Source: Tubiluchus corallicola (lineage: Eukaryota; Priapulida; Priapulimorpha; Priapulimorphida; Tubiluchidae). Taken from it: DNA of 64,000 nt. Location: positions 69,501-133,500 of the forward strand of contig JAQGDQ010000028.1 in NCBI GenBank assembly GCA_030141605.1. The letters are read 5' to 3'. The notes below the pieces were generated by a model. That model ran no database searches, was not told the DNA's origin, and was given only the letters and a program-made list of their open reading frames with translations. The position numbers and the translations under genes are program-made. Shown one piece after another: positions 1-12,600 of the stretch (position 1 is the stretch's first letter; the number at the start of each line of letters is the position of its first letter).

Positions 1-1508
1 AATGACTGTGTGCTCTAGTAAATAAGTTTCGTAAATAAATTGTAAATTGTAAAAAAGCTAACAGTCATAGCAGAGTAAGGCTTTTATACCACCTCCACTC
101 CGTGAACCTCTTGCCAAAATTAATAGTTGGGCTCTTTGTGGTAGACAAATATCTTGCTCTTCACACATCACATTGATGGATATTGGACTGCCAAACAACA
201 AACAAGTCACTACCAATCAAATAATTCTGATCGACATTTTGATTTAAAGTTTTGATCCCTTAAGGGATCATCACTAAGGGCAAAATATAAACATTGAATC
301 CAATTCAAAATTTTACCCACCTCAACCAAAATAAACGGAAAAGATATTGCGGCTCGTAATAACAAACATCTCAAAATCTGTTTCCTTACAGGCAGTTCTC
401 TCATGGTGTCAGATAGCTAAAGGAAATCAATTTTGTCGCCTTAACAGTGAATGTTGTCATTGGTAAAGGCAGAAATAGGCACAAATATGATCCTTTAGTG
501 TGTTTATACATTACATGGTGGGAGTCAATTATAAATCTGGTTGCGACTAAGAAGCCCTAGTGTGTGCTTACTGAATGAGCTGCTGGGTGCTATTCTCTTT
601 CCTGCTGCAGTAGTTAATGAATTATATGAAGAAATCTTAACATGTTATCTGCCGCTAGAATTGATATGCAGTTGACCATAGAGGGAGTATTTTGGCATCA
701 AGCCCTGCAAGTGCTTTGCTGTAATATGTTAAGTTTGATTCTCTGACTACCACTAACAAAACGTATAAGGTATTTGCATTGATATTACAGCTTCATGTCT
801 TAGCAAGCAGATCGCCAATTTTTTTGCAATGCTGTTCAACAGCTGATACACAGCATAAACCAAAAGCTTTTGGTTAATTGCTTTACACTGCTATCTGAGA
901 CGACAGAACAATGAAGCAGCTGATTCTTTTACTGGCTAGTGACTTCACACAATTCTTGAGTTGGCTTCAGCAATAATGTATAGAATAGAGAGCAAACTGG
1001 AGTTGCTGCTTAATTGGATTATTTAGCATTTTCGACAGAAATTTAAATCACTTTACACACAAATAAATAGTGATAAAGAAGTGCAAATTCTTAATGTACC
1101 TTGGCATTGCATAGGTTGACAACTAGGTGATTTGCTGTAAAAGCTGATCCCATTGTAACATAAGAGCACTTAATTGTTGATTTTATTTTCTGCGTGCTAC
1201 AGTTACAGCTGATTTATAAATGTTCGTAATATAAGTAGTAAGACACTCATTATCTCCTTGTAGTTGTTAAAAGAAAAAAAATGGGAAACCAAAAACAATG
1301 CACATTTTAGTGTGTCGCCTGCCATCTCAATAAATCATTTCAAAATAACGGTTTATTAATATTTTGAGGGCTGAAAATATTAAATTTCTGAAACAATTCT
1401 TAATGTTAGTTATGTTCATTTTCAGAAAGGCCTTTGCAAAAAACATGGCGAAATCAGCCAAATGAAGAAAAACTGACTATCGTTGAGAAAACAGTACCGG
1501 ATGTTAAG
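1..1508. other. non-coding stretch left of the GPCR
   Basis: I see no convincing exon here. A perfect 18-bp palindrome lies at 253-270. The receptor reading frame stays open upstream to a stop at 1407-1409. A good splice acceptor (pyrimidine-rich run ending in TTTTCAG, AG at 1424-1425) lies just before it, so a 5' exon may lie in or left of this stretch. If the TRIP11 gene on the minus strand extends left, this stretch may also be part of one of its introns. Confidence 0.5.
253..270. repeat. perfect palindrome TGATCCCTTAAGGGATCA
   Basis: An 18-base self-complementary sequence; no element around it recognised. Confidence 0.6.
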
Positions 1509-2603
1509 ATGAGTGAGTTCAACGTGACACTGCTGCCACCTAGCATTAATGCCACATTATTACAAGAATATGTCAACTCAACACATGTGAAAGAAATATT
1601 ACAAGCCATACTACATGTATGGGTAGTACTGCTGTATCCCTTGATGGTGTTAATTATACTACTCAACATCATCGTACTAGCTGCTGTTGGCAGAATAAAG
1701 TACCAAAGACCAGTATATTTGCTCGTAGGAAACCTGGCCATTGCCGATTTATGTGTAGGTGCTACGATAGCACTGTATGTAGTGCCCTATCCGGCAGAAA
1801 CACCCTACGCCCGCAAGCTCGCTTGTTTATTGTCAGTAAACACTGTAACCTTTGCTTGGTTAGCATCATATCTAGGAACATTGTTCATTGCAATTGACCG
1901 ATACATGGTGGTGGTGCATCCATTGAAACACAAGCGCCTACTGACATTGAAACGAACAAAAATGCTTCTGGTCATTGTTTCGATTCTGATTGGTTTGTGG
2001 AGCAGTTTGCCTTTGATGGGCCTCAACGAGTGGGTGAAAGCAAAGGAGGTGTGCAATCTAGCATTGTGTCTACCAATGTGGTACCTTCACATCAATTTCT
2101 TTTCCTACATTTGCGTTGTGTGCATCGTTTGTGTGCTTTATGCTCGTCTCTTCTGTGTCTACAATCAACAACAAAAAGAGGTAGTATTGCTCTTTCGCAC
2201 GACCAGTGCAACCAGTACAACCAGTAATGTTGAGACCAACATCGGAAACATCAAGTTAGCCAGGACACTGCTGCTTGTCTCGTGCGTGTTTATAGTGTGT
2301 TGGACACCATATGTGATTGTCATCACCCTATTTCAAGTTTATGGTAGATGGACACCAGTAGACAAAAACGTCCAATATCCAGAAACAATGCAGATGGAGC
2401 AGGTACTATACCTTCTCTACAAGTACACGTTTCTGTTAGCCATGGCAAACTCTGCCATCAATCCAATACTATACGCATGGAAAATGGAAACGCTCAGAGC
2501 AGTGATACTGCCTAAATGGTGCCGAAGAATGCTGCAAAAGTGCTTTGGCCACAGGAATAAACATTTAAATGGATTATGTGAAACACGTAATACACGAGTA
2601 TAG
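1509..2603 (+). CDS. class A (rhodopsin-like) G-protein-coupled receptor, orphan
   Basis: This encodes a plasma-membrane seven-helix receptor of 364 aa if ATG 1509 is the start. The N-terminus has three NxT/NxS glycosylation sites (N5, N14, N23). Family landmarks are present: N53 in TM1, the NLAIAD motif with D80 in TM2, C106 at the top of TM3 exactly 25 residues before the Arg of DRY (130-132), W164 in TM4, CWTP (264-267) in TM6 and NPILY (318-322) in TM7. A basic helix 8 follows with C338 and C345 as possible palmitoylation sites. TM5 (about 196-217) lacks the usual proline, as in melanocortin, EDG/LPA-type and cannabinoid receptors; this is only a hint, and the ligand is unknown. ATG 1509 precedes the glycosylated tail. 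An acceptor at 1424-1425 allows an upstream exon instead. The ATG at 1445 is out of frame. The single coding exon contrasts with the neighbours. Confidence 0.9.
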   Translation: MSEFNVTLLPPSINATLLQEYVNSTHVKEILQAILHVWVVLLYPLMVLIILLNIIVLAAVGRIKYQRPVYLLVGNLAIADLCVGATIALYVVPYPAETPYARKLACLLSVNTVTFAWLASYLGTLFIAIDRYMVVVHPLKHKRLLTLKRTKMLLVIVSILIGLWSSLPLMGLNEWVKAKEVCNLALCLPMWYLHINFFSYICVVCIVCVLYARLFCVYNQQQKEVVLLFRTTSATSTTSNVETNIGNIKLARTLLLVSCVFIVCWTPYVIVITLFQVYGRWTPVDKNVQYPETMQMEQVLYLLYKYTFLLAMANSAINPILYAWKMETLRAVILPKWCRRMLQKCFGHRNKHLNGLCETRNTRV

Positions 2604-5600
2604 CGAAACGTAGCTTCACATGATTGAGTACCTTTTCAAAGTGAACAGTTGGCAAACGAGAATAATGTTTCTGCAGTGCAGATAACACTAGAGGAATGGT
2701 TTAAATCAATGATGAAGGGTTAACAAACCGAAGACGAAATAGCAAAACCTTAAAGCGGATTAAAACAAACACGTTTTTCGCAATGTCAAGACCTGAGTAA
2801 ATGATTCTGAGCTTTTAGTGATGTGAATTGTCTGAAAGGTTTCAGCTGTTAGACTGCTACACAATAGTGTAGTATAATGTTGTGAAACTAAGTAGAACTA
2901 GTTCTAAAGATTTCAATTCCCTGAGTGCAACAAAATTTGAAAGAAAGCATCAGAACACTTGAAGATTCTTCAGCTATTTTTCAAAGCTTGACTTAAATGT
3001 AGCAAAGTCCAGCAACATTTGTCCATTTAATTACATCAGCACGATGTACGACACATTTGTTCGTAGTTTTATAACTTTGTATTTAAACCGTTTTATACTT
3101 TGGTTGGTTAATTGAATAACATTATCTGCCGATCTGGACAATTTTGTGAAAATCAATTCATTTTCATGTTATCAGTTTTATGTTTCCTCTAGATTATTTC
3201 ACGGTCCACAGAAGGATAACAAAGACGTTTATTGAGTCTTTATAGCGGTGCTAGAGTCAATATATACTTGATCGATTGCAACAAAAGAGTTTCACATTTC
3301 TAAAGATGCGAGATCGTGTGACATTTCGAAGATGTGCGAATACGTTATGGAAAATGATGAAATGTGCACGTTCTGCTGCACACAAATTATGTATTTTTGT
3401 TACACATCAGGTTTTGTTACAATAATTTCAGTAATCGTTGCCAAAACTTGGTAAGCACTTATGACCAAATGATGAAAACTTAGAAGCTCCTTTACTTATT
3501 GAAAAAATCAAAGTAAAAATTAACTTTGTAATTTAGATCTGTGTGTAAATCACTAAACTATCTTGTTTATTTATTTACATTTATTTTTACTTCTTGCATT
3601 ATTTTTGTTCGTTCATTTGTGAGTTGATTTTTCACTTGTTCATTTGTGCATTTGTTTGTTTATCTAAATTAGTTTGGGTAACTTTCATATATGACCTATT
3701 TTTAGAAAAATGGTGATTACTATAACTATTTTAATCTGCAATATTTTACTAAAAATTTTGAAGGTTAATTCCAACTTTTAGTTATTATTTGTACAAAATC
3801 ATTTACATCAAGACATAGCAAAATTTGTAAATCTGTTTTAACCTCTACAAGATGTTATTCAGTATTTAACATAATTATATTTAATGTACAAAAGTATGCC
3901 TGAGAGTAGAAAAAATGGCTATTTGTATGTAACATATCAGGAGAGCTTCTATAATGTATTTATTTATTGTGTTTGTGGAACGTGCGAAATATTTGCTATG
4001 CCTGGCTGATGTATATTTGAAAGCACGAATATCGGCTATGGAAATAAAATTCAAATACAGAATTAACTTATATGTTGATTAATCTGTATATAATGATATG
4101 AGTAGAAAACGAAAACACAAAATGGTATGGGGGCAAACATTATTTTTAGAAAGTTATTAAAAATTAATAGGAATTACAACAAGAGCAAAATGAAAATTTG
4201 GTAGCTGTGTCTACATTCGTGAGAATTTTAGTGACGTCAGACTTGGCTTCCTAAGTCTGGTCTTTTTATATATAATCAAAGATCAGTTACACCTCTCTTC
4301 TAGAGTCAGGACGGTAGTAGAAGAAAATAGCAAAACAAAAACAAATTCTAAAAAATGCACTAAGTAAAATTTTACGACAAGATGAACTTTGATGAACAAT
4401 TAGTTGCAAAAAAAGTTGAAAATCAAATTAGCGGGTGAAGAACCCTTTTTGTCGTAGGTTCCTTGGATATCATACAGATAGCTTTGACTTTGCAAACTTC
4501 TACTTAATGCAGTCCAGGACTTAATTCATTGGATAGCAGTCCTAATGGCACTCAGAAGCTAAGTTTCATATTTTTTCAGTGACAAAAAGCATGTGGCGAT
4601 CATGGACTCATGACTTTACTCTTTCTACTTTAGTGCCATTTAAAAAAAACGCTTTTCTTCCTGAGGGATAATAATCAGTAAAAAAATCAGTTAATGAATT
4701 TCAAAAGAAAAAGATGTCTCTTGCTTTAGGAATGGTATTATGAAAATGTGTGACTTTTGACAAAGTTCAAGAGCTTCGAAAGTCAAAAAAATCCAATAAC
4801 CATTTTTTCCAACATGAGATAACAATAAAAAAGCCTGTAGGCATGTTAAATGTTACAAAGAACACATTCAAATTGTAGAGCAAAGAATTTATGAAACACA
4901 TTGTGATGAAATGACAATTCAAATTTCAGATTGGAATTTATTTACAGTCTGGACACTATAAGTTCACCAATGAAGTTTTAGTTATAATATCAGTAACTGT
5001 TATTAAAATAGTCAGATGTTTACTGTTTTTCTGAAAGTTGGATAGGCAGCCATTAAAAAATTACTTCAGCCCTAATTTGCACATAGATTGCAATGCTAAA
5101 TGATTTACAAATCTACAACTGTGTTCTGATTTATTATTCATTATTACATAAAATTTATATAACATTCCAAATATATAAAAATTATCAGTGGCACTTTAGA
5201 ACCACATATTTTACAAAGCCTAAAATAAATCATAAAACTACACACATTATAAAGAAAAGTCTTAAAATTTAAGTTAAAAAATCAACATAAAATCTACTTA
5301 GCAAAACACAGGCAAAATTAAAATCCAATTCAACTCCCATACTCCAATTTAAAAAGATGTGCCTTGAGCAACTTTTTAAATGTAATTATATTATCGCAGC
5401 TTCTAATATTCAATGGAAGGCTGTTCTAAACAGTTGGAGTGGCATGGGAAAGGCATGCATACCCAAAGTTTTTGTTTGTGTCCTAGGTAGATTTTTATTG
5501 CCAGATCTTAAGTTTCAGGAGGGCATATAAATACTAATCAGTTCTGCAAGATGGCACGGGGCTTTACCATGTAAACATTTAAATGCCAGCACAGCAATTT

Positions 5601-6595
5601 TGAATTTGATCCTAGATTGCACCAAATCAGTGTACGGCCCATAATGTTGGAGTTACGTGATCATACTTGCGCAAATACACAATCACTCTAACTGCACAAT
5701 TTTGAATTTTTTGTAGTTTGTTTATAGAGTTTTTTGAAACACTGAACAGAAATGCATTTAAATACTCTATTAAAACTTCTGCAAGCAGTTTCTCTGTACA
5801 GCCACTTCTAACCATTCAATGTTAATCCCAAAACACTTAAACTCACTGTTGTCAAGTTCTGCGGTTCAAAGTCTTACAGAGTAAATCAATTGCGTGCGAC
5901 AGCTCTTTTTCAGTTGTAGATAAAACTGACTAAATGAAGTCTTTCTCTGATTGACTCTGAAATTAATTTTAACTTCCCAAAGGCGTGCTACCTGTGACAT
6001 CAAATTTGACAGGATCAAGAATAACTAATCATAGAGGAAGAGAGAGTCCAACAGACACAAGCCAAAGGGGAAGATGTTTCTTTACCAATTACAAGCAGCT
6101 CTTCCTGGCAGTACTTTAGCAAAAACTTTATGTGAAATCACGTAAGAATAAGCAAAAGAAATCTAACCTAATCAAGAATATGCAGGTAGGGGAGTCTCAT
6201 GACAAAATATGCCAGAAAACATTAATTAGCCAAATTAGTCTAAGCAGATTAGATGCAGCAATCAGTTTATTTGGACGAGATGCTAGCAAACATCTAGTCT
6301 GCAAAATACAGACATTTTCAAAAGAGAAAGCTTTAACATTTCATAAACGATGCGGTGCCTCCAAATTTAGTTACAAGTTTATCAAATTTGCTTCATTAGT
6401 CAGTAAATATTAAATAAAACTGGAATCAACTTGTTTTTTTTTGTGAAATATTGTCGGTACATATTGTAAGCCTACTGCTGTTCATATTGCCTGCATGACA
6501 TTTAAAAATATCAGTAAACAATAAGGCAGTGCATAACTGTGCCAAATGGTGACCTAATTTACTGTAACCTGCAAGGCAATAAATGTGAACCTTAC
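2604..6595. other. 3' flank of GPCR and probable TRIP11 intron
   Basis: This stretch probably holds the receptor's 3' UTR; a candidate AATAAA lies at 4044-4049, far from the stop. I see no TRIP11-like coiled-coil exon on the minus strand, so it is most simply TRIP11 intron 7. It contains a LINE remnant at 5340-5816. An open plus-strand frame at 6132-6413 has no recognisable domain and is probably chance. Confidence 0.45.
5340..5816 (-). pseudogene. decayed non-LTR retrotransposon (LINE) RT C-terminal fragment
   Basis: On the minus strand, the 5816-5627 part reads through a peptide with NKLQKIQNCAVRVI followed by a basic KYDHVTP segment. This is the typical end of LINE reverse transcriptases (LQ..QN.AAR, then KYDHVTP, then a Trp-rich stretch). 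Further on, frames with CLHGKAPCHLAELI and a terminal FK.LLKAHLF-like stretch are recognisable but separated by stops. Only the 3' end of the element remains, as expected for a 5'-truncated LINE copy. The clade cannot be assigned. Confidence 0.7.
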
Positions 6596-6690
6596 CTTTT
6601 CCTTGTCTTGAGCTGCCACCTGTAGCTGTCTTTCCAAATCTTTAATTTTCTCATCTTTGCCATCTGCCTGAGATGAGCTGCTGCTGCCAC
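6596..6690 (-). CDS. TRIP11 exon 7 (last seen in window)
   Basis: The acceptor TTTGCAG follows a pyrimidine run. The first two bases complete the codon left by exon 6, then 31 codons (GSSSSSQADGKDEKIKDLER...) lead to donor GTAAGG. A Ser-rich linker precedes renewed coiled coil. The gene must continue to lower coordinates. Confidence 0.88.
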
Positions 6691-9600
6691 CTGCAAAGCA
6701 AAAATCGTGTTAACCATAGTATTATAATTATTAAGTGCTTTTCAAGATAATGTAAACAGCAAATTAAACAGCTATAAAAATAAACTAACTCTAAATAATC
6801 AGACATTAATGAACATGGCTTCCTTATTGTTGTTTTCCATGATCAATATAAAGCTGAGCAATTTTTTGTCTTCCTATTGCCTTTCCTTGAAACTACAAAT
6901 GGCAGGAGCAAGCCATTTGGCTTACAGGAAACAAGAAATCAAGAACAGACCACTCCTCCTCGCAGTTCGGTTTTAGGGCTTGATCCTGAATGCAAGTGCC
7001 AATGATGATGCCATAACTAGATAAGAGATTCAATTTGAAAAAATGTAGCATTGTATGATGTTAACCAAATCAACATTAAACTAAAAATTTTGAGAATCAA
7101 GGCGCACCTATGAACAATGATTGAAAACAGGTTCTTTTAATCTTTTGTACTCCTCTAAGCACTTTTAGTTAAAAAATTTAGTTAATTATATTATCAACTT
7201 ACTATGACATTTAATTGTTTAAGTATTTTCACCATCCACTTAACAAGTCACTCAAATAGTTAGTATTTTCGCACCACACTCAATCCAAAAGGTAATCTTT
7301 AACAAAAAAGACTTAATAATTGAAGAACATAGAACGTTTTATTTACTCCATTATCATTTACAACAATGTTAGTTTAGTGTTAAGTGAACACAATTATGGA
7401 GCAGGCCAGGAAGGACCAAGGCTGGGCCCAGTTTGACTAAGGCTAGTTAAATTGGACGTATGTGAACAAAAGGCAGTTCATGCATTATTAAAAGTATGAA
7501 TAGCTTTTTCAAGATAACATGAAAATAAATTGGAAAGTGGAATGTTTAGAGGATAGTATATTGCTAGACTGCAGCAATAAAAATAAATACAATACATGTA
7601 GATTCTATAAACAGCAAAAAACTTCTGAAATGGCAATCTATTTTTAAAAAATATGGCAACAGGACAGTATATTCTATTGACAACTACCTTCTAAATGAGA
7701 TACAAAACAGACAGCGGCACCTTAGCTATGTTAGAATATGTACAAATACACCCTTAAAATAGGTCATACTGAACTGATTGCACGCAACACTATGCTGAAA
7801 TTTAACCACCTTAGACAGATAACGCAAACACAATAAACTAATAATTGTTCATTGTTAAAACAAAAACACCCCCTTATCAGCTGATCTCAGATCCACCCCC
7901 TTATCGCCCCGACTTTATCACACCTCTCCTGGACGTTGGCCAAACTTTATTGGGTTAGGGGACAGTGTCCAAAATTTATTGGATTATAGTGTGTATTGAG
8001 CAATCGAAGCTTTATTAGCCTTTGTTTGCAAACAGAAAGACCAAATATGGTGAGGTGGCTGTAATATAAGCACCAGGAAAGCATGTCAATACCAAAGGTT
8101 GTGTGTGTTTGTTTGTATTTGTTACTAACACTGTTTACACTGTGTGCTCTTTACCCTAATATTCTACAAGAATCAGTATATATGAGTTTTCATGCTGAAA
8201 TATACAAGAAAAGAGCATTTTTCTACTTAAAGCAAAAATTAGTAGGCTGCAAGTAACATCAAAAACAGTCAAAGAAACATCAGACAACCAAATGTAATAA
8301 AATAATTGAGATATTGAAGTGCTAGTAGCCTAATAACAAGAAATTGTCACAAGTAATGAATATTACAACAGTGCAACTTTAAAGCTTCCAAATGTGAATG
8401 ATCACAATTCACTTAAGGAAGCAAATTTATTTTCCATAACATCACAAACCTTTTTGATATCATTCCTTTTAGCTTTATTTCTATTCTGATATGTGTGTTG
8501 GGGCAGTTTTATCTGCTGTGTGCCCACAACTATTTAACTTGCTAAATGGAGATGAATATTTCGGGTGCACCCGAAAATCACTAAAATACCTTTGCGGTTT
8601 AGCATCATCTTACCTTAGCAGATTCCTTTACAATAATCTAGATACAAAGCCCCCCATAATCACTTTACCAGCTTGCAGTCTGTCTAACTCGGTAAAAAAT
8701 GAATAAAAAAATCTCACACCTTGCTAATTATATCACCTCATTAACCATTCAATGTTATCGCCATCATTGCCACCAAGACCAAGTACAGTTGACATCATCA
8801 TTAACAACATTTCAACTTGTCACTACCACTACCGCTATACTGTCCAGAATCACTGCAACCATTATGATCAATCACCTTTTCAGTCACTGCCATCATCAAC
8901 TTCATTACCAGCATCACTTCTGCAGTCCTGCCCTCTAATACTTTTTGTAAATGCTAAGGCTTACCAGAGTGTATGTGTCTGCTACACAGCTCATGGTCTC
9001 CTTGTAGTTGCTGATACTGCTGCTTGAGGGCGCTATAGCGATGCATATGTGCATCCTGCAATGCTGACAGCTCTCTTTGATTGGAATCGATTTCATCGTG
9101 AAGTTGATTCTCCAATTCCTGCTCAAAAAGTTTATTATTTTCAATTACAGACACCAGAATTGATAAATACATTTTCAATTACAAGAAAGAAAAAAATTGA
9201 TACTTTATAGCATTTAAAAGCTTTTAATAACGTCTTGATTTTACTAATTAACATTCAAATATGTAGATACTATAGAACCTACTTGTAAGACTCGCAATGT
9301 TCAGCATTAGATAATACGCTTTGAATTTTCAGAAATCTTTCTGTGAGACGACAACTGAGTTTCTAGAAACCGCAGAACAGTCAATGATACTCACTAATTT
9401 TTAATCTCTTAAAGTGCAATCGAAGCAATAACGTGAAAAAGGTGTAGTTTCACTTTAATAACCCCCGAGTGCGTTGAATTTCAGATGCAGGCTCTACGTT
9501 TCTAGTAAACTCTTTTGCAATAATTCACCTAGAGCACTAGAGCAGTTTTCCAAGCAACGTTTCTTAAACATTTCTGTTATTTCAAAGACAATTTTAGTAG

Positions 9601-12600
9601 ATGGCGGCACTAATGCTTTAAACGATGTCATGGTCAGTGTGGTGACATCTACTGACAAGAACGAGAAAGCATTATAAACTGGTGCACCTTTGCATATATG
9701 TGCAATCACAGTTGAACTATTGAATTTAAAGCCTAATAAAATCATGGTTATTCATTTAACAACAGTGACCGCCTACAGACTACAAATTGTCACAACAACG
9801 TATGGTAGCACTAACCTCCCAAAAATGTTGCCATCTTTAACCTTCATTTTTATATAAGCGAGCCTTATTGTTCAGTTTTTACTTTACACAACGAGAAAAT
9901 GAATATCTACTTACTGCTACAAACAAAGTTACTGCTAGTGACATTTACAACTAAAGCGACATTGAACATTAAACAAACGCTTATGATCACACCCTTCTTA
10001 GACTTATTCAAAAGATACATTACTTATCGTTACACGACTGCTACAAAATAGGGAAATTTGCAACAATCACTTCCTCACCTTAAGTTAATTACTGCATCAG
10101 TTCCCCTCCAAAATTCCACTAACTCAGCACCGCATATATCAGCACAGCAAGTAGGCTTCCTGCCCACACTCACGCAACAGGGTTAATATACAACTCACTT
10201 CCAGGTGCGAAAACGGAAACAACTATCCCGTTCCTGTCACCCCGTATCCTGTATTCAACGGTCCTTTGTTCAAGGGAAGGATACGCACTCAGAGACTTGC
10301 AATAAAATATAAAATAACAGAAAACGCCAGTTAAATAATTACGAAAAACCGGAATGTTACGATTTTAAATTCAGAATACCAAATATAGGGAATATGTAAA
10401 AATATCGTAATTGTCAGACCTGTAATAAATCGCGATGAACAGAAGAGTTTTATAACATCACAAGAACAAAAGTCGAAATTTTTTTCAAAACTCTTAAAAA
10501 ATTCTGTTTCACCACTCCACAAAATAAAACAAAAACAGAAGCCAAAAGACAAAAAATTTCAAAACTACCTGCAGATGATGAAGTCTAAATGGAGAGACGG
10601 AATATTCTGTAAATTTAGACTACACGTTTTCTGCTTTTACTCTGCTCGATGTTCAAACTGGTAACGAAATGCCTCAACGGAAAAACTTGACCACAGCGCA
10701 AATAAACGATGACCAATGTCCAGTCAGTGAACTTACTTCTTTCATATCATAAACAAATTTTCAAGGAAAAAAGCCACAACCATCAGTAATTTTTGCACAT
10801 TTTTGCTGAAAAAAGAGAGCGCTTCTAATACTCGATAAAAGTACCAGCATACCATTAGCAAGACACACACTAGACACATACATAATGCAGGCTTATCACT
10901 CTAAACGCATACGTAATGCGCTCTTATCCGCTGACTCAACCTCATACTCCTAGTCTCGTAAATCACTCACATGAGAACCCAGTAGAATTAGAACCGAGAT
11001 AAAATTCACGACTCATGAGAAAAACAGACAAACATAACATCACGATGTTGACTGTTGAATCACTCACATCCTGTGGTATGTATGCTGAATCACTTTGATA
11101 CTAAGGTGCCAATTTTTAGTATGAACCAGGCTTAATGTTTGCGACGAGATGGCACCTGCAGATGATACAGCTACTTTAGTCAATTTCTGGCAACGAGCCA
11201 ATGAAACCAACAAATTTATGCATTAAATTATTTCACTTAGAGAGATTAGCATTCAACAGACCTTTATCTAAGTTTAATAAACAATCGTGCAAACAATACG
11301 ATATCATAATTCACGTTTTCGTAAAAAGGGAAAGTACAAAGATGAAAATGAATGATTCATTAAAGGTTAACAAAAAATAATATTTGAGCTAACATAAACT
11401 GACAACTTGACATCAGGAAAATCGAACAACATTACCTCCGAAATATAGTCCACCACACTAATACCTAACTAATTCACGAGAGGTGTGCTCGATGCGTTGC
11501 ATGCATTATTAACATAAACGAAACTTAGAAATGAAAAGGAGAACAAGAAACCCAAAACAAATGCAGGCACTAGTAACTAATTAAAATGCAGAGTAATTAC
11601 TGGTGCTTATTGTAAGTGATTTGTAGGATGCAAAGCGCCCCAGGCGTATTTTTAGGATACAAATGTCACAGTACGACCAGAGTCAGAAAAACTCGCTGTA
11701 AATCAAATTCGACGTAAACCCCTAAATCCACAACTCACAAAACAAATGTTTTTTTGGGCAAAGAACTTTCGCTTAATTACTGTACGGTGAGGATTCACCA
11801 CACATATCCGTTGCCCTAATCCTGCTAAAAGCTTTCCCCGTCGCTCCTCTACCACCACCACGACCATCCCCCTCCCCGGTCACCATAAACAGCAGTAAAA
11901 CGTAAAAAAGGAAACACACAACGCTACCGAGTTCTGTAACTTAAAAACACACACAAACGTTAAGTACTAAAGTCAGAAAGCTTATACTAGCAACTCAAAA
12001 TCCTTTTAGTGAATTTAGTAAACAAAGAACAGCGTATAACAGCACTCATTAACAGTGAAGACGACCAAACAATATCAACTAAACACTAATCATAAAATTC
12101 GTGACAAATAGAGTAAATTCGGCCATAACACACACACACATTTAAAGGAAATCCATCTTAAACCAACGAATTTGGTACAGAGTTAAGCCAAGCTACCCTA
12201 ATGCACAATAAGAGTCGACCGTTCTATTTGCGTTAGGCAAATAGGGGACCGGTGAGGGCTGATTTTATAGCTAAATACCTACACACCCCCGGTTGTTGGA
12301 GAAATCTGAAACGCGTGGGAAGACGGTAACCACTTATGGATGAGTCAGTAGTGAATCGGTTGGTTGCAAATGGTCTAACTGTGCATTAATAACTGACTTA
12401 AAACAGACTCAAAATTCAGAGTGCATAAGTATAATAACAGAAACGGTTAACGAACGCTTCGATAACCCACCCATCCACCACCCCACCCCTTCTAGAAATA
12501 GATCGTGCCATTAATACAGGTGTAATAAAACTACAAGCTAAACATTGGTATCTATGAGTATACATGACCCGTTAGATAAGGTGCATATCTGAAGCAACGA

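Noticed and set aside
6132-6413. 93-aa plus-strand open frame, Lys/Ser-rich
   Set aside because: No domain, no splice or homology support, and AT-rich composition like the intron around it.
8491-9027. Overlapping plus-strand open frames rich in His/Thr/Ser
   Set aside because: They come from CAT/CAC low-complexity DNA, and the right part is antisense to TRIP11 exon 6.
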